The notes under the pieces: model-generated
The model's database searches: none
The model's input: only the letters and a program-made list of their open reading frames with translations
Told to the model about the DNA's origin: nothing
Program-made: the position numbers and the translations under genes
Origin: Allorhizobium ampelinum S4
Lineage (GTDB): Bacteria; Pseudomonadota; Alphaproteobacteria; Rhizobiales; Rhizobiaceae
Direction of reading: 5' to 3'
Assembly (NCBI RefSeq): GCF_000016285.1
Contig: NC_011989.1
Location: 3,662,376-3,726,375 of the forward strand
DNA: 64,000 bases
In this document: piece after piece, positions 1 through 7,458 of the stretch
Numbering within the stretch: position 1 is the first letter of the stretch
Layout: the number at the start of each line of letters is the position of its first letter

Positions 1-672
1 TCAACGGCATTGAAGGCAGCTGGATATACGGTTGCCGCCAATTATGCTGGCAATGACGAGGCCGCAAAGGCATTTGAAGCCGAAACCGGCATTCCGGTCT
101 TTAAATGGGACGTCTCCTCCTACGAGGCTTGCAAGCAGGGCATTGCTACCGTCGAGGCGGCCCTCGGGCCGGTTGAAATCCTGGTCAACAACGCTGGCAT
201 TACCCGTGATGCCATGTTCCATAAAATGACGCCTGAGCAGTGGAACGATGTGATCGGCACCAATCTGAGCGGTCTGTTCAATGTCACCCACCCGGTCTGG
301 ACGGGCATGCGCGACCGCAGCTTTGGCCGCGTCATCAACATTTCCTCCATCAACGGCCAGAAGGGCCAGATGGGCCAAGCCAATTATTCTGCCGCCAAGG
401 CTGGCGATCTCGGCTTTACCAAGGCGCTTGCCCAGGAAGGTGCGGCGAAGAATATTACCGTTAACGCCATTTGCCCGGGCTATATCGGCACGGAAATGGT
501 CCGGGCGATCCCGGAAAAAGTCTTGAACGAGCGGATCATTCCGCAAATTCCAGTCGGACGCCTCGGCGAACCGGAGGAAATTGCCCGTATCGTGGTGTTT
601 CTCGCGTCCGATGACGCCGGTTTCATCACCGGCTCAACGATTTCCGCCAATGGTGGCCAATTCTTCGTCTGA
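1..672 (+). CDS. phbB: Acetoacetyl-CoA reductase, 5'-truncated by the window edge
   Basis: NADPH-dependent reduction of acetoacetyl-CoA to (R)-3-hydroxybutyryl-CoA, the second step of polyhydroxybutyrate synthesis in the cytoplasm. The reading frame is open from base 1, so the TTG at 10 is internal and the real start lies upstream. Family members are about 241 residues, so roughly the first 17 (with the TGxxxGIG dinucleotide loop) are missing. Visible short-chain dehydrogenase features are the LVNNAG motif, the catalytic Ser in INISSINGQ, the YSAAK (YxxxK) active site and the CPGYIGTEM loop. The ending SANGGQFFV is close to the usual NGGQ(Y/F) tail of PhbB. A generic FabG-like reductase is the alternative, but the GITRDAMFHKM and NGQKGQMGQANYSAAKAG segments favour PhbB. 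A strong hairpin terminator follows at 718. Confidence 0.88.
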   Translation, partial: STALKAAGYTVAANYAGNDEAAKAFEAETGIPVFKWDVSSYEACKQGIATVEAALGPVEILVNNAGITRDAMFHKMTPEQWNDVIGTNLSGLFNVTHPVWTGMRDRSFGRVINISSINGQKGQMGQANYSAAKAGDLGFTKALAQEGAAKNITVNAICPGYIGTEMVRAIPEKVLNERIIPQIPVGRLGEPEEIARIVVFLASDDAGFITGSTISANGGQFFV

Positions 673-717
673 CTGCATCGGCTTTGCTCCACCCGCTATT
701 GCCTTATCCCAACAAAC

Positions 718-747
718 AAAAGCCGCCGGATCGCTCCGGCGGCTTTT
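718..747. terminator. Bidirectional intrinsic terminator after phbB
   Basis: A perfect 13-bp stem (718-730 with 735-747) with a TCGC loop, flanked by A-run and T-run so that it can work on both strands. It lies between the end of phbB on the plus strand and the end of the small lipoprotein gene on the minus strand. Confidence 0.85.
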
Positions 748-767
748 CGCATTCAAATCTATGCCGC

Positions 768-1025
768 TTAGCGGCAGCGGCGCTCGTATTGGCGACCGTA
801 ACGGTCACGGTAAACGCAGTAGCCACGACGCTCTGTTGACTGGCCAATCAAAGCGCCAATCACACCACCGCCGACGGCACCCACCGCAGCACCACCAACC
901 GAATTGGTAGCAACACCACCGATGACCGCGCCGGATGCTGCACCAATCGAGGCACCGCGCTCCGTCGGCGTACAAGACGCAATCATCGGCAAGAGCATGG
1001 CGACTGCAATCACTGTCTTTTTCAT
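768..1025 (-). CDS. Small glycine-zipper lipoprotein
   Basis: An 85-residue predicted outer-membrane or periplasmic lipoprotein of unknown role. The N-terminus (MKKTVIAVAMLLPMIASC) is a classic signal peptide ending in a lipobox-like Cys at position 18. The body is a Gly/Ala-rich glycine zipper (GASIGAASGAVIGG...GAVGGGVIGALIGQ), resembling the SlyB/OsmB class. The C-terminus is basic and aromatic (YRDRYGRQYERRCR). I chose the ATG at 1025 because it begins the signal peptide and has a GGAAGAAGAGGAAG-type ribosome site upstream; a longer open frame to 1172 would bury the signal peptide. It lies 34 bases downstream of the DUF3309 gene on the same strand, so the two are probably co-transcribed. 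Confidence 0.8.
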   Translation of the reverse strand: MKKTVIAVAMLLPMIASCTPTERGASIGAASGAVIGGVATNSVGGAAVGAVGGGVIGALIGQSTERRGYCVYRDRYGRQYERRCR

Positions 1026-1059
1026 AAAAACTTCCTCTTCTTCCTGGCCTGGATAACCG

Positions 1060-1215
1060 TCAGATACGGCCCATAAGCAGCAGAATAATGATGATGACCA
1101 CAACCAAACCCAAGCCGCCGGACGGACCATAGCCCCAGTTGCGGCTATGACCCCAAGTCGGAAGCGCCCCAAGCAGCAACAATATGAGGATGATGACGAG
1201 AATTGTGCCTAGCAT
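1060..1215 (-). CDS. DUF3309 family small membrane protein
   Basis: A 51-residue protein translated from ATG at 1215 (reverse strand) with a GGGAAA ribosome site. It begins MLGTILVIILILLLLGALP, continues TWGHSRNWGYGPSGGLG and ends in a second hydrophobic stretch VVVIIIILLLMGRI. This two-helix hairpin with a central WGxSxxWGYxPSGG loop is the pattern of the DUF3309 family, which is common in proteobacteria and has no established function. It is probably an inner-membrane protein. It directly precedes the glycine-zipper lipoprotein gene. In rhizobia such small genes are often stress-linked, but nothing in the sequence proves this here. Confidence 0.8.
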   Translation of the reverse strand: MLGTILVIILILLLLGALPTWGHSRNWGYGPSGGLGLVVVIIIILLLMGRI

Positions 1216-1678
1216 GGTGTTTCCCTTTACTTTTCAGCATGTCTTAATTCATGTGACCCTATAATGATCCTGGTCCTGTATTGTTCCACCCGGTCTGCCC
1301 TTTCCTCTACAAGGCACTGTTTCAAACACCGGCACTGTTTTCGGTTGTAAGTGGCCTCCATCATCTTGCTCGCCTCAGGCCAGTGACCCACAAGATGAAG
1401 CTTGGAACAAAACATGAAAGAGGAGGAGTCAGTGATTCGTCGCCGATTCGTTCTTTAGCTGTTCCGAATCAAAGCCCGGCGCGCAAAACAACCAAAATAC
1501 ACCACAACCGGAGGTTATTTCCCTCCTATTCGCCTCTGGAACCGGAAAAGCAGCTCCAGGGCAATTCTTTTCTTGCCTTTGCGCCAAGGCATCGCCATGT
1601 GTGGTCCCGAAGGAAGATAGGCTGTTGCCATCTTCTTTTGACAGTGCAGTCCGGAGCGACGATTTGACTTCGCAACCC
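1216..1678. other. Intergenic region, divergent promoters
   Basis: About 460 bases between the DUF3309 gene (minus) and the helicase gene (plus). The short open frames across it on both strands have no recognisable protein features and no good ribosome sites. It should hold the promoter of the small envelope pair and that of the helicase gene; I see no convincing -35/-10 pair, hairpin or repeat. Confidence 0.4.
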
Positions 1679-4600
1679 ATGATCCTGAGCGGCCGCAGCG
1701 TGATTGCTGTGCTGGGGCCGACCAATACGGGCAAGACCCATTATGCCATCGAGCGCATGGTTGCCCATGGGTCAGGTATGATCGGCCTGCCTTTACGGCT
1801 GCTGGCGCGCGAAGTTTACACCAGGCTGGTCGAGCGGGTCGGCGCGGCGCATGTCGCCCTCATCACGGGCGAGGAAAAGATCACCCCGCCCAATACACGG
1901 TTTTCTGTCTGCACCGTCGAAGCGCTGCCGCGCGAGACCAAAGTCGCGTTCGTGGCCATTGATGAAATCCAGTTGGCGGGCGATCTCGAGCGCGGCCATA
2001 TTTTTACCGACCGGCTTTTGCATCTGCGCGGACGCGAGGAAACCCTGTTGCTAGGCTCGGCGACCATGAAGCCGATCCTTCAGCATCTTCTGCCGGGTAT
2101 TACTGTCGTTGAGCGTCCACGCCTGTCGCAGCTGTTTTATGCTGGCGAAAAGAAGATCACCCGGCTGCCGCAGCGCACGGCAATCGTCGCCTTCTCCGCC
2201 GACGAGGTGTATTCCATTGCCGAATTGATCCGTCGCCAGCGCGGCGGGGCGGCTGTGGTGCTCGGCGCACTCAGCCCGCGCACCCGCAATGCCCAGGTCG
2301 GCCTCTATCAGTCCGGCGATGTCGAATATCTTGTGGCGACCGATGCGATCGGCATGGGCCTGAACCTCGATGTCGATCATGTTGCCTTTGCCCAGGACCG
2401 CAAGTTCGATGGCTATCAGTTCCGCAATCTCAATCCCGGAGAACTGGGCCAGATTGCCGGGCGCGCCGGACGCCATCTGAAAGATGGCACGTTCGGCGTC
2501 ACAGGACGGGTCGATCCCTTTGAGCCGGAACTGGTGGAACGGTTGCAAAGCCATCATTTCGATCCGGTCAAGGTGCTGCAATGGCGCACCGCCCAATTCG
2601 ATTTTTCCTCGATTGCCAACCTGCGCCGCAGCCTCGATGCCGCCCCTAAGGTGGCGGGACTGGTGCGGGCGCTGCCAGCAATCGATCAGCAGGCGCTAGA
2701 TTATCTGGCCCGCTATCCGGAAGTCCAGGACCTTGCTTCGTCGCCAAATCGCGTCTCGCTGCTGTGGGATGCCTGCGCATTACCGGATTATCGGCGAATT
2801 ACCCCGGCACAACATGCCGATCTGATTCTTACCCTCTATTCCGACCTTGCCCGGCACGGTAGTGTGAACGAAGATTTCATGGCAGAGCAGGTGCATCGCT
2901 CCGACCGGACAGACGGCGAGATAGATACTCTTTCTGCGCGCATTGCGCAGATCCGAACTTGGACGTATGTGTCGAACCGGCCAGGTTGGCTTGCCGATCC
3001 GACACACTGGCAAGAAAAGACGCGGGAAATCGAAGATCGATTGTCTGACGCGTTACATGAAAGGTTGACGAAACGCTTTGTTGATCGCAGGACATCTGTG
3101 CTTATGAAGCGCTTGAGAGAGAATGGGATGCTGGAAGCTGAAATCAGTGTGAACGGTGATGTCTTCGTTGAGGGACATCACGTGGGCCAACTCTCCGGAT
3201 TCCGGTTTACGCCGATCTCTGGAACCGAGGGGCCGGACGCCAAGGCGGTGCAAACTGCTGCCCAAAAGGCGCTTGGCCTGGAATTCGAAGCGCGGGCTGC
3301 AAGATTGCATGCTTCGGGCAATGGGGATCTGGCGCTCAGTTCCGACGGTCTCGTCCGGTGGCTGGGTGATCCCGTCGCCCGGCTGACCGGCTCGGATCAC
3401 ATCATGCGCCCCCGCATTCTGCTGCTGGCGGACGAACCGCTGAGCGGCAATGCGCGCGAGCACGTCGTCGCCCGCATCGAGCGCTTCGTCAATCATCATA
3501 TCTCGACCATTCTGAAGCCACTCGACGATCTGTCGCGGGCCGAGGACTTGCAGGGCCTCTCCAAGGGATTGGCCTTCCAGCTGGTGGAAGGGCTTGGAAT
3601 TCTGTTCCGCCGCGACGTCACCGAAGAGGTCAAGTCGCTGGACCAGGATGCACGCGCCTCCATGCGCCGCTACGGCGTGCGCTTCGGCGCCTATCACATC
3701 TTCATGCCAGCCCTGTTGAAGCCAGCACCGGCCGAGCTGATCACCCTGCTCTGGGCCTTGAAGAACGATGGCCTGGACAAGCCAGGCTATGGCGATCTCA
3801 TTCCGGTTCTGGCCGCAGGCCGCACCTCAGTGGTGACTGATCCGAGCTTTGAGCGCAATTTCTATAAGCTGGCGGGCTTCCGCTTCCTGGGCAAGCGGGC
3901 CGTGCGCATCGATATTCTGGAGCGGTTGGCGGATCTGATCCGTCCATTGTTGCAATGGAAGCCGGGCACCACGCCGCGCCCGGACGGGGCTTACGATGGC
4001 CGCCGCTTCACCACTACCACGGCCATGCTCTCCATCCTCGGTGCGACACCCGATGACATGGAAGAAATCCTGAAAGGCCTCGGCTACCGCGCCGATGCGG
4101 TCAAGGCAGAAGAGGCCCAGGCCTTCCTTGGCACCCAGGATGACAAGCCTGCCGCAGCAGCTGCCAATGCACCAACGCAGACAGCCGAAAGCGTCGAAAA
4201 AACCGACGAAGACGATGCGGATCAGCATGGTGAAGCCTCAGCGACGGAAACTGTCGCTGCTGAACCGGCAGTGCTCGAGACCGTTCCAAATGCTGAGATC
4301 AGCGCCGAAGCAACGACAGAAGCATCGGCGGAGGTCAAAGAGGCCGAAGTTGCAGCGACCGAGGCTCCATCCGCTGACCTTCTTGCCAATCCGGAAGGAC
4401 CAACCGAACCCAAGCCGGTTCTGCTGTGGCGTCCTGGTGGACGCAACGACAACCAGCGCCAGGCCGGACGTCCACAACAGGGCGACCGCCGTCCGCAGGG
4501 TGCAAAGCGCGCCCCGCAGCAGGGCGAGCAGAAGCCGGACGCTCGTACCGAAGGTGCCCGTACAGAAGGTGGACGTGACCGCGACGACAAGCGCCGCGAG

Positions 4601-4822
4601 GGTGGCCATCACGGCAAGCCCCGCGACCGGGACGGCAACCGCGACAAGCACGCAAACCGGGGCGACCGCGATGATCGCGGTCCGCGTAAAGACCGCGACA
4701 GGGACACAAAATCAACCCAGCCGCAGCGTTTCGAGGCAAAGCCGCCACGCAAGGAAAAGCCGATCGATCCGGATTCTCCTTTCGCCAAACTGGCTGCCTT
4801 GAAGGAGCAGATGAAGAAGTAA
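1679..4822 (+). CDS. SUV3-like ATP-dependent RNA/DNA helicase with disordered charged tail
   Basis: A 1047-residue superfamily 2 helicase related to mitochondrial Suv3, probably acting on structured RNA in the cytoplasm. Motif I is GPTNTGKT (about residues 13-20), motif II DEIQ (95-98), motif III LLLGSATM, and motif VI QIAGRAGR near residue 265. After the helicase core and C-terminal helical region, from about residue 810, comes an Ala/Glu/Thr-rich acidic stretch, then a long Arg/Gly/Asp/Gln-rich basic tail (RDRDGNRDKHANRGDRDD style), ending in an ordered-looking DPDSPFAKLAALKEQMKK segment. An in-frame GTG at 1601 would add 26 residues; ATG 1679 (MILSGRSVIAVLGP) starts just before the first strand and fits the family better, though neither has a clear ribosome site. 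The S4-domain gene follows after 3 bases, so they are almost certainly co-transcribed. Confidence 0.85.
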   Translation: MILSGRSVIAVLGPTNTGKTHYAIERMVAHGSGMIGLPLRLLAREVYTRLVERVGAAHVALITGEEKITPPNTRFSVCTVEALPRETKVAFVAIDEIQLAGDLERGHIFTDRLLHLRGREETLLLGSATMKPILQHLLPGITVVERPRLSQLFYAGEKKITRLPQRTAIVAFSADEVYSIAELIRRQRGGAAVVLGALSPRTRNAQVGLYQSGDVEYLVATDAIGMGLNLDVDHVAFAQDRKFDGYQFRNLNPGELGQIAGRAGRHLKDGTFGVTGRVDPFEPELVERLQSHHFDPVKVLQWRTAQFDFSSIANLRRSLDAAPKVAGLVRALPAIDQQALDYLARYPEVQDLASSPNRVSLLWDACALPDYRRITPAQHADLILTLYSDLARHGSVNEDFMAEQVHRSDRTDGEIDTLSARIAQIRTWTYVSNRPGWLADPTHWQEKTREIEDRLSDALHERLTKRFVDRRTSVLMKRLRENGMLEAEISVNGDVFVEGHHVGQLSGFRFTPISGTEGPDAKAVQTAAQKALGLEFEARAARLHASGNGDLALSSDGLVRWLGDPVARLTGSDHIMRPRILLLADEPLSGNAREHVVARIERFVNHHISTILKPLDDLSRAEDLQGLSKGLAFQLVEGLGILFRRDVTEEVKSLDQDARASMRRYGVRFGAYHIFMPALLKPAPAELITLLWALKNDGLDKPGYGDLIPVLAAGRTSVVTDPSFERNFYKLAGFRFLGKRAVRIDILERLADLIRPLLQWKPGTTPRPDGAYDGRRFTTTTAMLSILGATPDDMEEILKGLGYRADAVKAEEAQAFLGTQDDKPAAAAANAPTQTAESVEKTDEDDADQHGEASATETVAAEPAVLETVPNAEISAEATTEASAEVKEAEVAATEAPSADLLANPEGPTEPKPVLLWRPGGRNDNQRQAGRPQQGDRRPQGAKRAPQQGEQKPDARTEGARTEGGRDRDDKRREGGHHGKPRDRDGNRDKHANRGDRDDRGPRKDRDRDTKSTQPQRFEAKPPRKEKPIDPDSPFAKLAALKEQMKK

Positions 4823-4825
4823 GCC

Positions 4826-5227
4826 ATGAGCGAACAACAGCCACTCGCCGGACCCTCTCAACGGATCGACAAGTGGCTGTTTTTTGCGCGAATTTTCAAA
4901 TCCCGAACGCTGGCCCAGCAGCAGATCGTCTCGGGCCGGGTACGGGTCAATGGCAAACCGGGCAAGCAGCCCAGCATCATTGTCCGGCCCGGCGACGTGC
5001 TGGATATCACCCTTCCAAATCACGACATGAAACTTGTCGTTCGCCAGCCCGGCACGCATCGCGGCCCTTACGAGCAGGCGAAACTGCTCTATGAAGACCA
5101 GTCACCGCCGCGCCCGCCCCGAGACGCCATGACCGCTTTCGAACAGGCACAAAGACTTCCCGGCTCAGGCCGTCCGAGCAAGCGCGAGCGCCGGCAAGTG
5201 GACCGCCTGATGGATGGCGACGATTGA
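4826..5227 (+). CDS. S4-domain RNA-binding protein (Hsp15/HslR-like)
   Basis: A 133-residue protein with an N-terminal S4 domain (RIDKWLFFARIFKSRTLAQ, then IVSGRVRVNGKPGKQ, residues about 12-75), the RNA-binding fold seen in Hsp15. Hsp15 in E. coli binds 50S subunits carrying stalled nascent chains; in this organism the role is inferred only from family. The C-terminal third is Pro/Arg-rich (PPRPPRDA, GRPSKRERRQVDRLM), as is usual for the alphaproteobacterial form. The gene starts 3 bases after the helicase stop, suggesting a shared transcript and a joint role in RNA handling or ribosome rescue. Confidence 0.88.
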   Translation: MSEQQPLAGPSQRIDKWLFFARIFKSRTLAQQQIVSGRVRVNGKPGKQPSIIVRPGDVLDITLPNHDMKLVVRQPGTHRGPYEQAKLLYEDQSPPRPPRDAMTAFEQAQRLPGSGRPSKRERRQVDRLMDGDD

Positions 5228-5580
5228 CACGAAGGGCCACCGAAAATGACCGGCCGTTTTCCATTTTCGAATATCTCAAGCCTTTGATGCATTGGAGATA
5301 TTCGAAATCTGCGGAAGGCGAGCATACGCTGTATCTTCAAGCCTGGTATCAGAGCTGGCCGGTCTGGTTTAAGAGTCGCCTGACGCGACACTAGGAAAAT
5401 CGACCTCTATCGCATCGAGATAGGGATGATTTATCCTTGCTAACAGTTCTGGAAAGCAGTAGCTCACTGCCCTTGTGGAAAAAGCTGTGCATGATATGGG
5501 ACAGTCGATTTTTCCTTGCCTAATCCGTTCCTGCAAGACGCGGCGTCGCACTCGCCATCGAGAGATCTCTGGAGTACCGC
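5228..5580. other. Intergenic region with palindromic repeat copy A
   Basis: About 350 bases between the S4-domain gene and fdxA. The left part holds copy A of a dispersed repeat (separate entry). The right part, about 5440-5570, should hold the fdxA promoter; there is no confident -35/-10. The fdxA start has a CTCTGGAG ribosome site at about 5568-5575. Confidence 0.5.
5263..5352 (-). repeat. Dispersed palindromic repeat, copy A
   Basis: Contains an inverted repeat with perfect 13-base arms (TTTCGAATATCTC at 5265-5277; its complement at 5295-5307) around a 17-base loop. On the minus strand it reads ATATCTCCAATGCATCAA then GGCTTGAGATATT, nearly the same as copy C at 37.4 kb, and homology extends through a flank read as GATACCAGGC, TTGAAGATAC and CTCGCCTT. 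Copy B lies at 6047. It is likely a REP/RIME-like mobile intergenic element. Confidence 0.7.
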
Positions 5581-5919
5581 ATGACGTATATCGTGACTGA
5601 CAACTGCATACGCTGCAAATATACCGATTGCGTGGAAGTATGCCCGGTCGACTGTTTTTACGAAGGTGAGAATTTTCTGGCCATCAATCCCGATGAATGC
5701 ATCGATTGCGGTGTATGCGAGCCGGAATGTCCGGCGGAAGCCATCAAGCCGGACACGGAGCCGGGTCTCGATAAGTGGCTGAAAATCAATGCGGAGTTTG
5801 CCCAGGTCTGGCCAAACATCACCACCAAGCGCGATGCTTTGCCCGAAGCCAAGGAAATGGATGGCGTCGAAGGCAAGTTCGAGCTTTATTTCTCGGAAAA
5901 GCCTGGCACAGGCGACTGA
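5581..5919 (+). CDS. fdxA: 7Fe ferredoxin (3Fe-4S plus 4Fe-4S)
   Basis: A 112-residue soluble electron carrier of the FdxA (Azotobacter ferredoxin I) type. The cysteine layout C9, C12, C17, C21, C25, C40, C43, C46, C50 matches that family: C9, C17 and C50 would hold the [3Fe-4S] cluster and C21, C40, C43 and C46 the [4Fe-4S] cluster. The C-terminal half ([18 protein letters not shown]) is the conserved extension that separates these from small 8Fe ferredoxins. It starts at ATG 5581 with a CTGGAG ribosome site. It is monocistronic by position, with long spacers on both sides. The redox partner is not evident here. Confidence 0.95.
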   Translation: MTYIVTDNCIRCKYTDCVEVCPVDCFYEGENFLAINPDECIDCGVCEPECPAEAIKPDTEPGLDKWLKINAEFAQVWPNITTKRDALPEAKEMDGVEGKFELYFSEKPGTGD

Positions 5920-6652
5920 TTGGCGAATTGCGACGCGGTCTCACCCGATACCGGATGTCGCCCCCTGGTGCCGCCGCCCCCTGGTGCCGCCCATTGGGCG
6001 GCAATGGACGATGAGCTGCAAATTGAAGATCGCCTCGTCCTATTCCTTTTCAAATGTCTCAAGCCCTTGCCGCATTTGAGATATTTGAAACGCCTTCCGC
6101 TTCACCTGTTTAAGACTTGGGATAAAACTGCATAGCAGCTTCTGTTTTTTATGACAGCAGCCATGCAATTGCGTGTCATTGTGAACGAATTGGCGAGACC
6201 TGGGCGGCGTCAACGCGCAAAAAGAATCGGTACCGCAGCTTGACGATTTTCTGAATTTCTAAAAAAATCAATAGGTTAAAAGATATTTTATTTTACCTTG
6301 GCGAGGCTGACCAATGACAGGTCAAACCGCACCCTTAAAGAAGAACAGTTTCCGCCGTCAAGCTGTCGCAAGGCAGCAAAATATTGATTTCCTCACTTTT
6401 TTATGTTAAGCCTATTGAACTGATCCACACGTGAGGGCATTTGTGTGCCCAAACCTACCGCGAAAGCCGAAAAATCCACGAAAGTTATGTTTGTGACATG
6501 TAAACCTCGCCGGTTCTGTCGCTGATGTGCTTTTATTCGTTTGATCGTAACTGGATCAGCATGGAGTCACCCGACGGTTCCCCCGTCTCATCCGGGTCTT
6601 TCGGCCTGGGGTCGGCTGTCGCCGATACAGTAACAGGGAGTTTTTAGAGCGA
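5920..6652. other. 733-base intergenic region upstream of carD
   Basis: The longest gene-free stretch in the window. It holds a 16-base tandem duplication (5961-5976 and 5977-5992, CCCCCTGGTGCCGCCG type), repeat copy B (6047-6126), an A/T-rich segment (about 6245-6300) and a GC-rich segment close to carD (about 6555-6635) with several short inverted repeats. No open frame has convincing protein features. The carD promoter and a long leader should lie here; a small RNA is possible but not shown. Confidence 0.5.
6047..6126 (-). repeat. Dispersed palindromic repeat, copy B
   Basis: Inverted repeat with 15-base arms (6048-6062 and 6076-6090) carrying one G/T-type mismatch. On the minus strand it reads AATATCTCAAATGC then GGGCTTGAGACATTTG, matching copies A and C. 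The outer flank TTATCCCAAGTCT matches TTATACCAAGTCT of copy C. It is the most diverged of the three. Confidence 0.65.
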
Positions 6653-7222
6653 ATGACGACCCAGCAGAAAAAATCCTCGACGCGTCAGGGCTTCAAGACA
6701 GGTGAGGCGATCGTTTATCCGGCCCATGGCGTCGGTACGATTACCGCCATTGAAGAGCAGGAAGTCGCGGGCATGAAGCTTGAGCTTTTTGTAATCGATT
6801 TCGATAAAGATAAAATGCGTTTGAAAGTGCCGGTCACCAAGGCTGTCACCATCGGAATGCGCAAGCTTTCGGAAACCGATTTTGTTGATCGGGCTTTGAA
6901 AGTCGTTCAGGGCAAGGCACGTGTCAAGCGGACCATGTGGTCACGCCGGGCACAGGAATATGATGCGAAAATCAATTCCGGCGACCTGATTTCCATTGCC
7001 GAAGTGGTGCGCGACCTTTTCCGTGCCGAACACCAGCCGGAACAGTCCTATTCCGAGCGTCAGCTCTATGAAGCCGCACTGGATCGCATGGCGCGTGAAA
7101 TCGCCGCCGTCAACAAGATGTCTGAAACCGAAGCCGTCCGGCTGGTGGAAGTCAATCTTGCCAAAGGCCCGAAGCGCGGCAAGTCCGTGGAAGAAGACGA
7201 AACTCAGGAAGAAGCAGCGTAA
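6653..7222 (+). CDS. carD: CarD family transcriptional regulator
   Basis: A 189-residue protein binding RNA polymerase. Residues about 12-75 form the CarD/TRCF RNA-polymerase-interaction domain (FKTGEAIVYPAHGVGTITAIEEQEV... MRLKVPVTKA). The rest is the all-helical DNA-binding domain (VVQGKARVKRTMWSRRAQEY, GDLISIAEVVRDLFRAE, SYSERQLYEAALDRMAREIA). CarD stabilises the open complex in mycobacteria and Caulobacter, with strong effects on rRNA and growth genes; that role is inferred here from family. A short acidic tail (SVEEDETQEEAA) ends it. Start: ATG 6653 after an AACAGGGAG ribosome site. An unusually long upstream region suggests complex regulation, and a strong terminator follows. Confidence 0.95.
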   Translation: MTTQQKKSSTRQGFKTGEAIVYPAHGVGTITAIEEQEVAGMKLELFVIDFDKDKMRLKVPVTKAVTIGMRKLSETDFVDRALKVVQGKARVKRTMWSRRAQEYDAKINSGDLISIAEVVRDLFRAEHQPEQSYSERQLYEAALDRMAREIAAVNKMSETEAVRLVEVNLAKGPKRGKSVEEDETQEEAA

Positions 7223-7240
7223 GCTTGCTCACTCCAACAT

Positions 7241-7270
7241 AAAAAAGCCCGGCATTGCCGGGTTTTTTTA
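7241..7270 (+). terminator. Intrinsic terminator of carD
   Basis: A-run, GCCCGGCATTGCCGGG stem-loop and a run of seven T, starting about 18 bases after the carD stop. It is symmetrical enough to act on both strands. Confidence 0.9.
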
Positions 7271-7355
7271 TGTCTTCTGCACATCCATGGATGCTTTGGC
7301 TTTGGTTTTTACAGCAGATTTTCCGAAAATCGATGTCCAGATCCCGATGCGATGC

Positions 7356-7398
7356 TTTAGCGTCTGCCAGGTTCATATTGAACCAGACAGACGCTAAA
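7356..7398. repeat. 43-base nested palindrome, possible terminator
   Basis: Outer arms TTTAGCGTCTG (7356-7366) and CAGACGCTAAA (7388-7398) are perfect, and an inner GGTTCA-TAT-TGAACC palindrome sits between them. It lies between carD and the convergent MCP-like gene and is followed by a T-rich tract on the plus strand. It may be a terminator or a small intergenic repeat element. Confidence 0.6.
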
Positions 7399-7458
7399 CT
7401 CTCTTGTTTTTATTTGTCTTTTCGGGAAAACTAGGTTCCACTTTTCCTCTGGAAGACT

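Noticed and set aside
1227-1667. Short open frames in both directions between DUF3309 and helicase genes
   Set aside because: No family features, poor starts, and they disagree with each other across the same bases; region best read as intergenic.
4335-4844. Several long minus-strand frames opposite the helicase tail
   Set aside because: Low-complexity reverse complement of the Arg/Asp/Gly-rich tail; no ribosome site or recognisable domain.
5961-5992. Two 16-base tandem copies (CCCCCTGGTGCCGCC type) considered as a repeat array
   Set aside because: Only two copies, GC-rich and without spacers; a simple local duplication, not a CRISPR or regulatory array.
6425-6440. CACGTG cores at about 6430 and 31338 considered as further parS sites
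   Set aside because: The flanks do not extend the parS palindrome (needs TTTCACGTGAAA); only 57343 and 59288 qualify.
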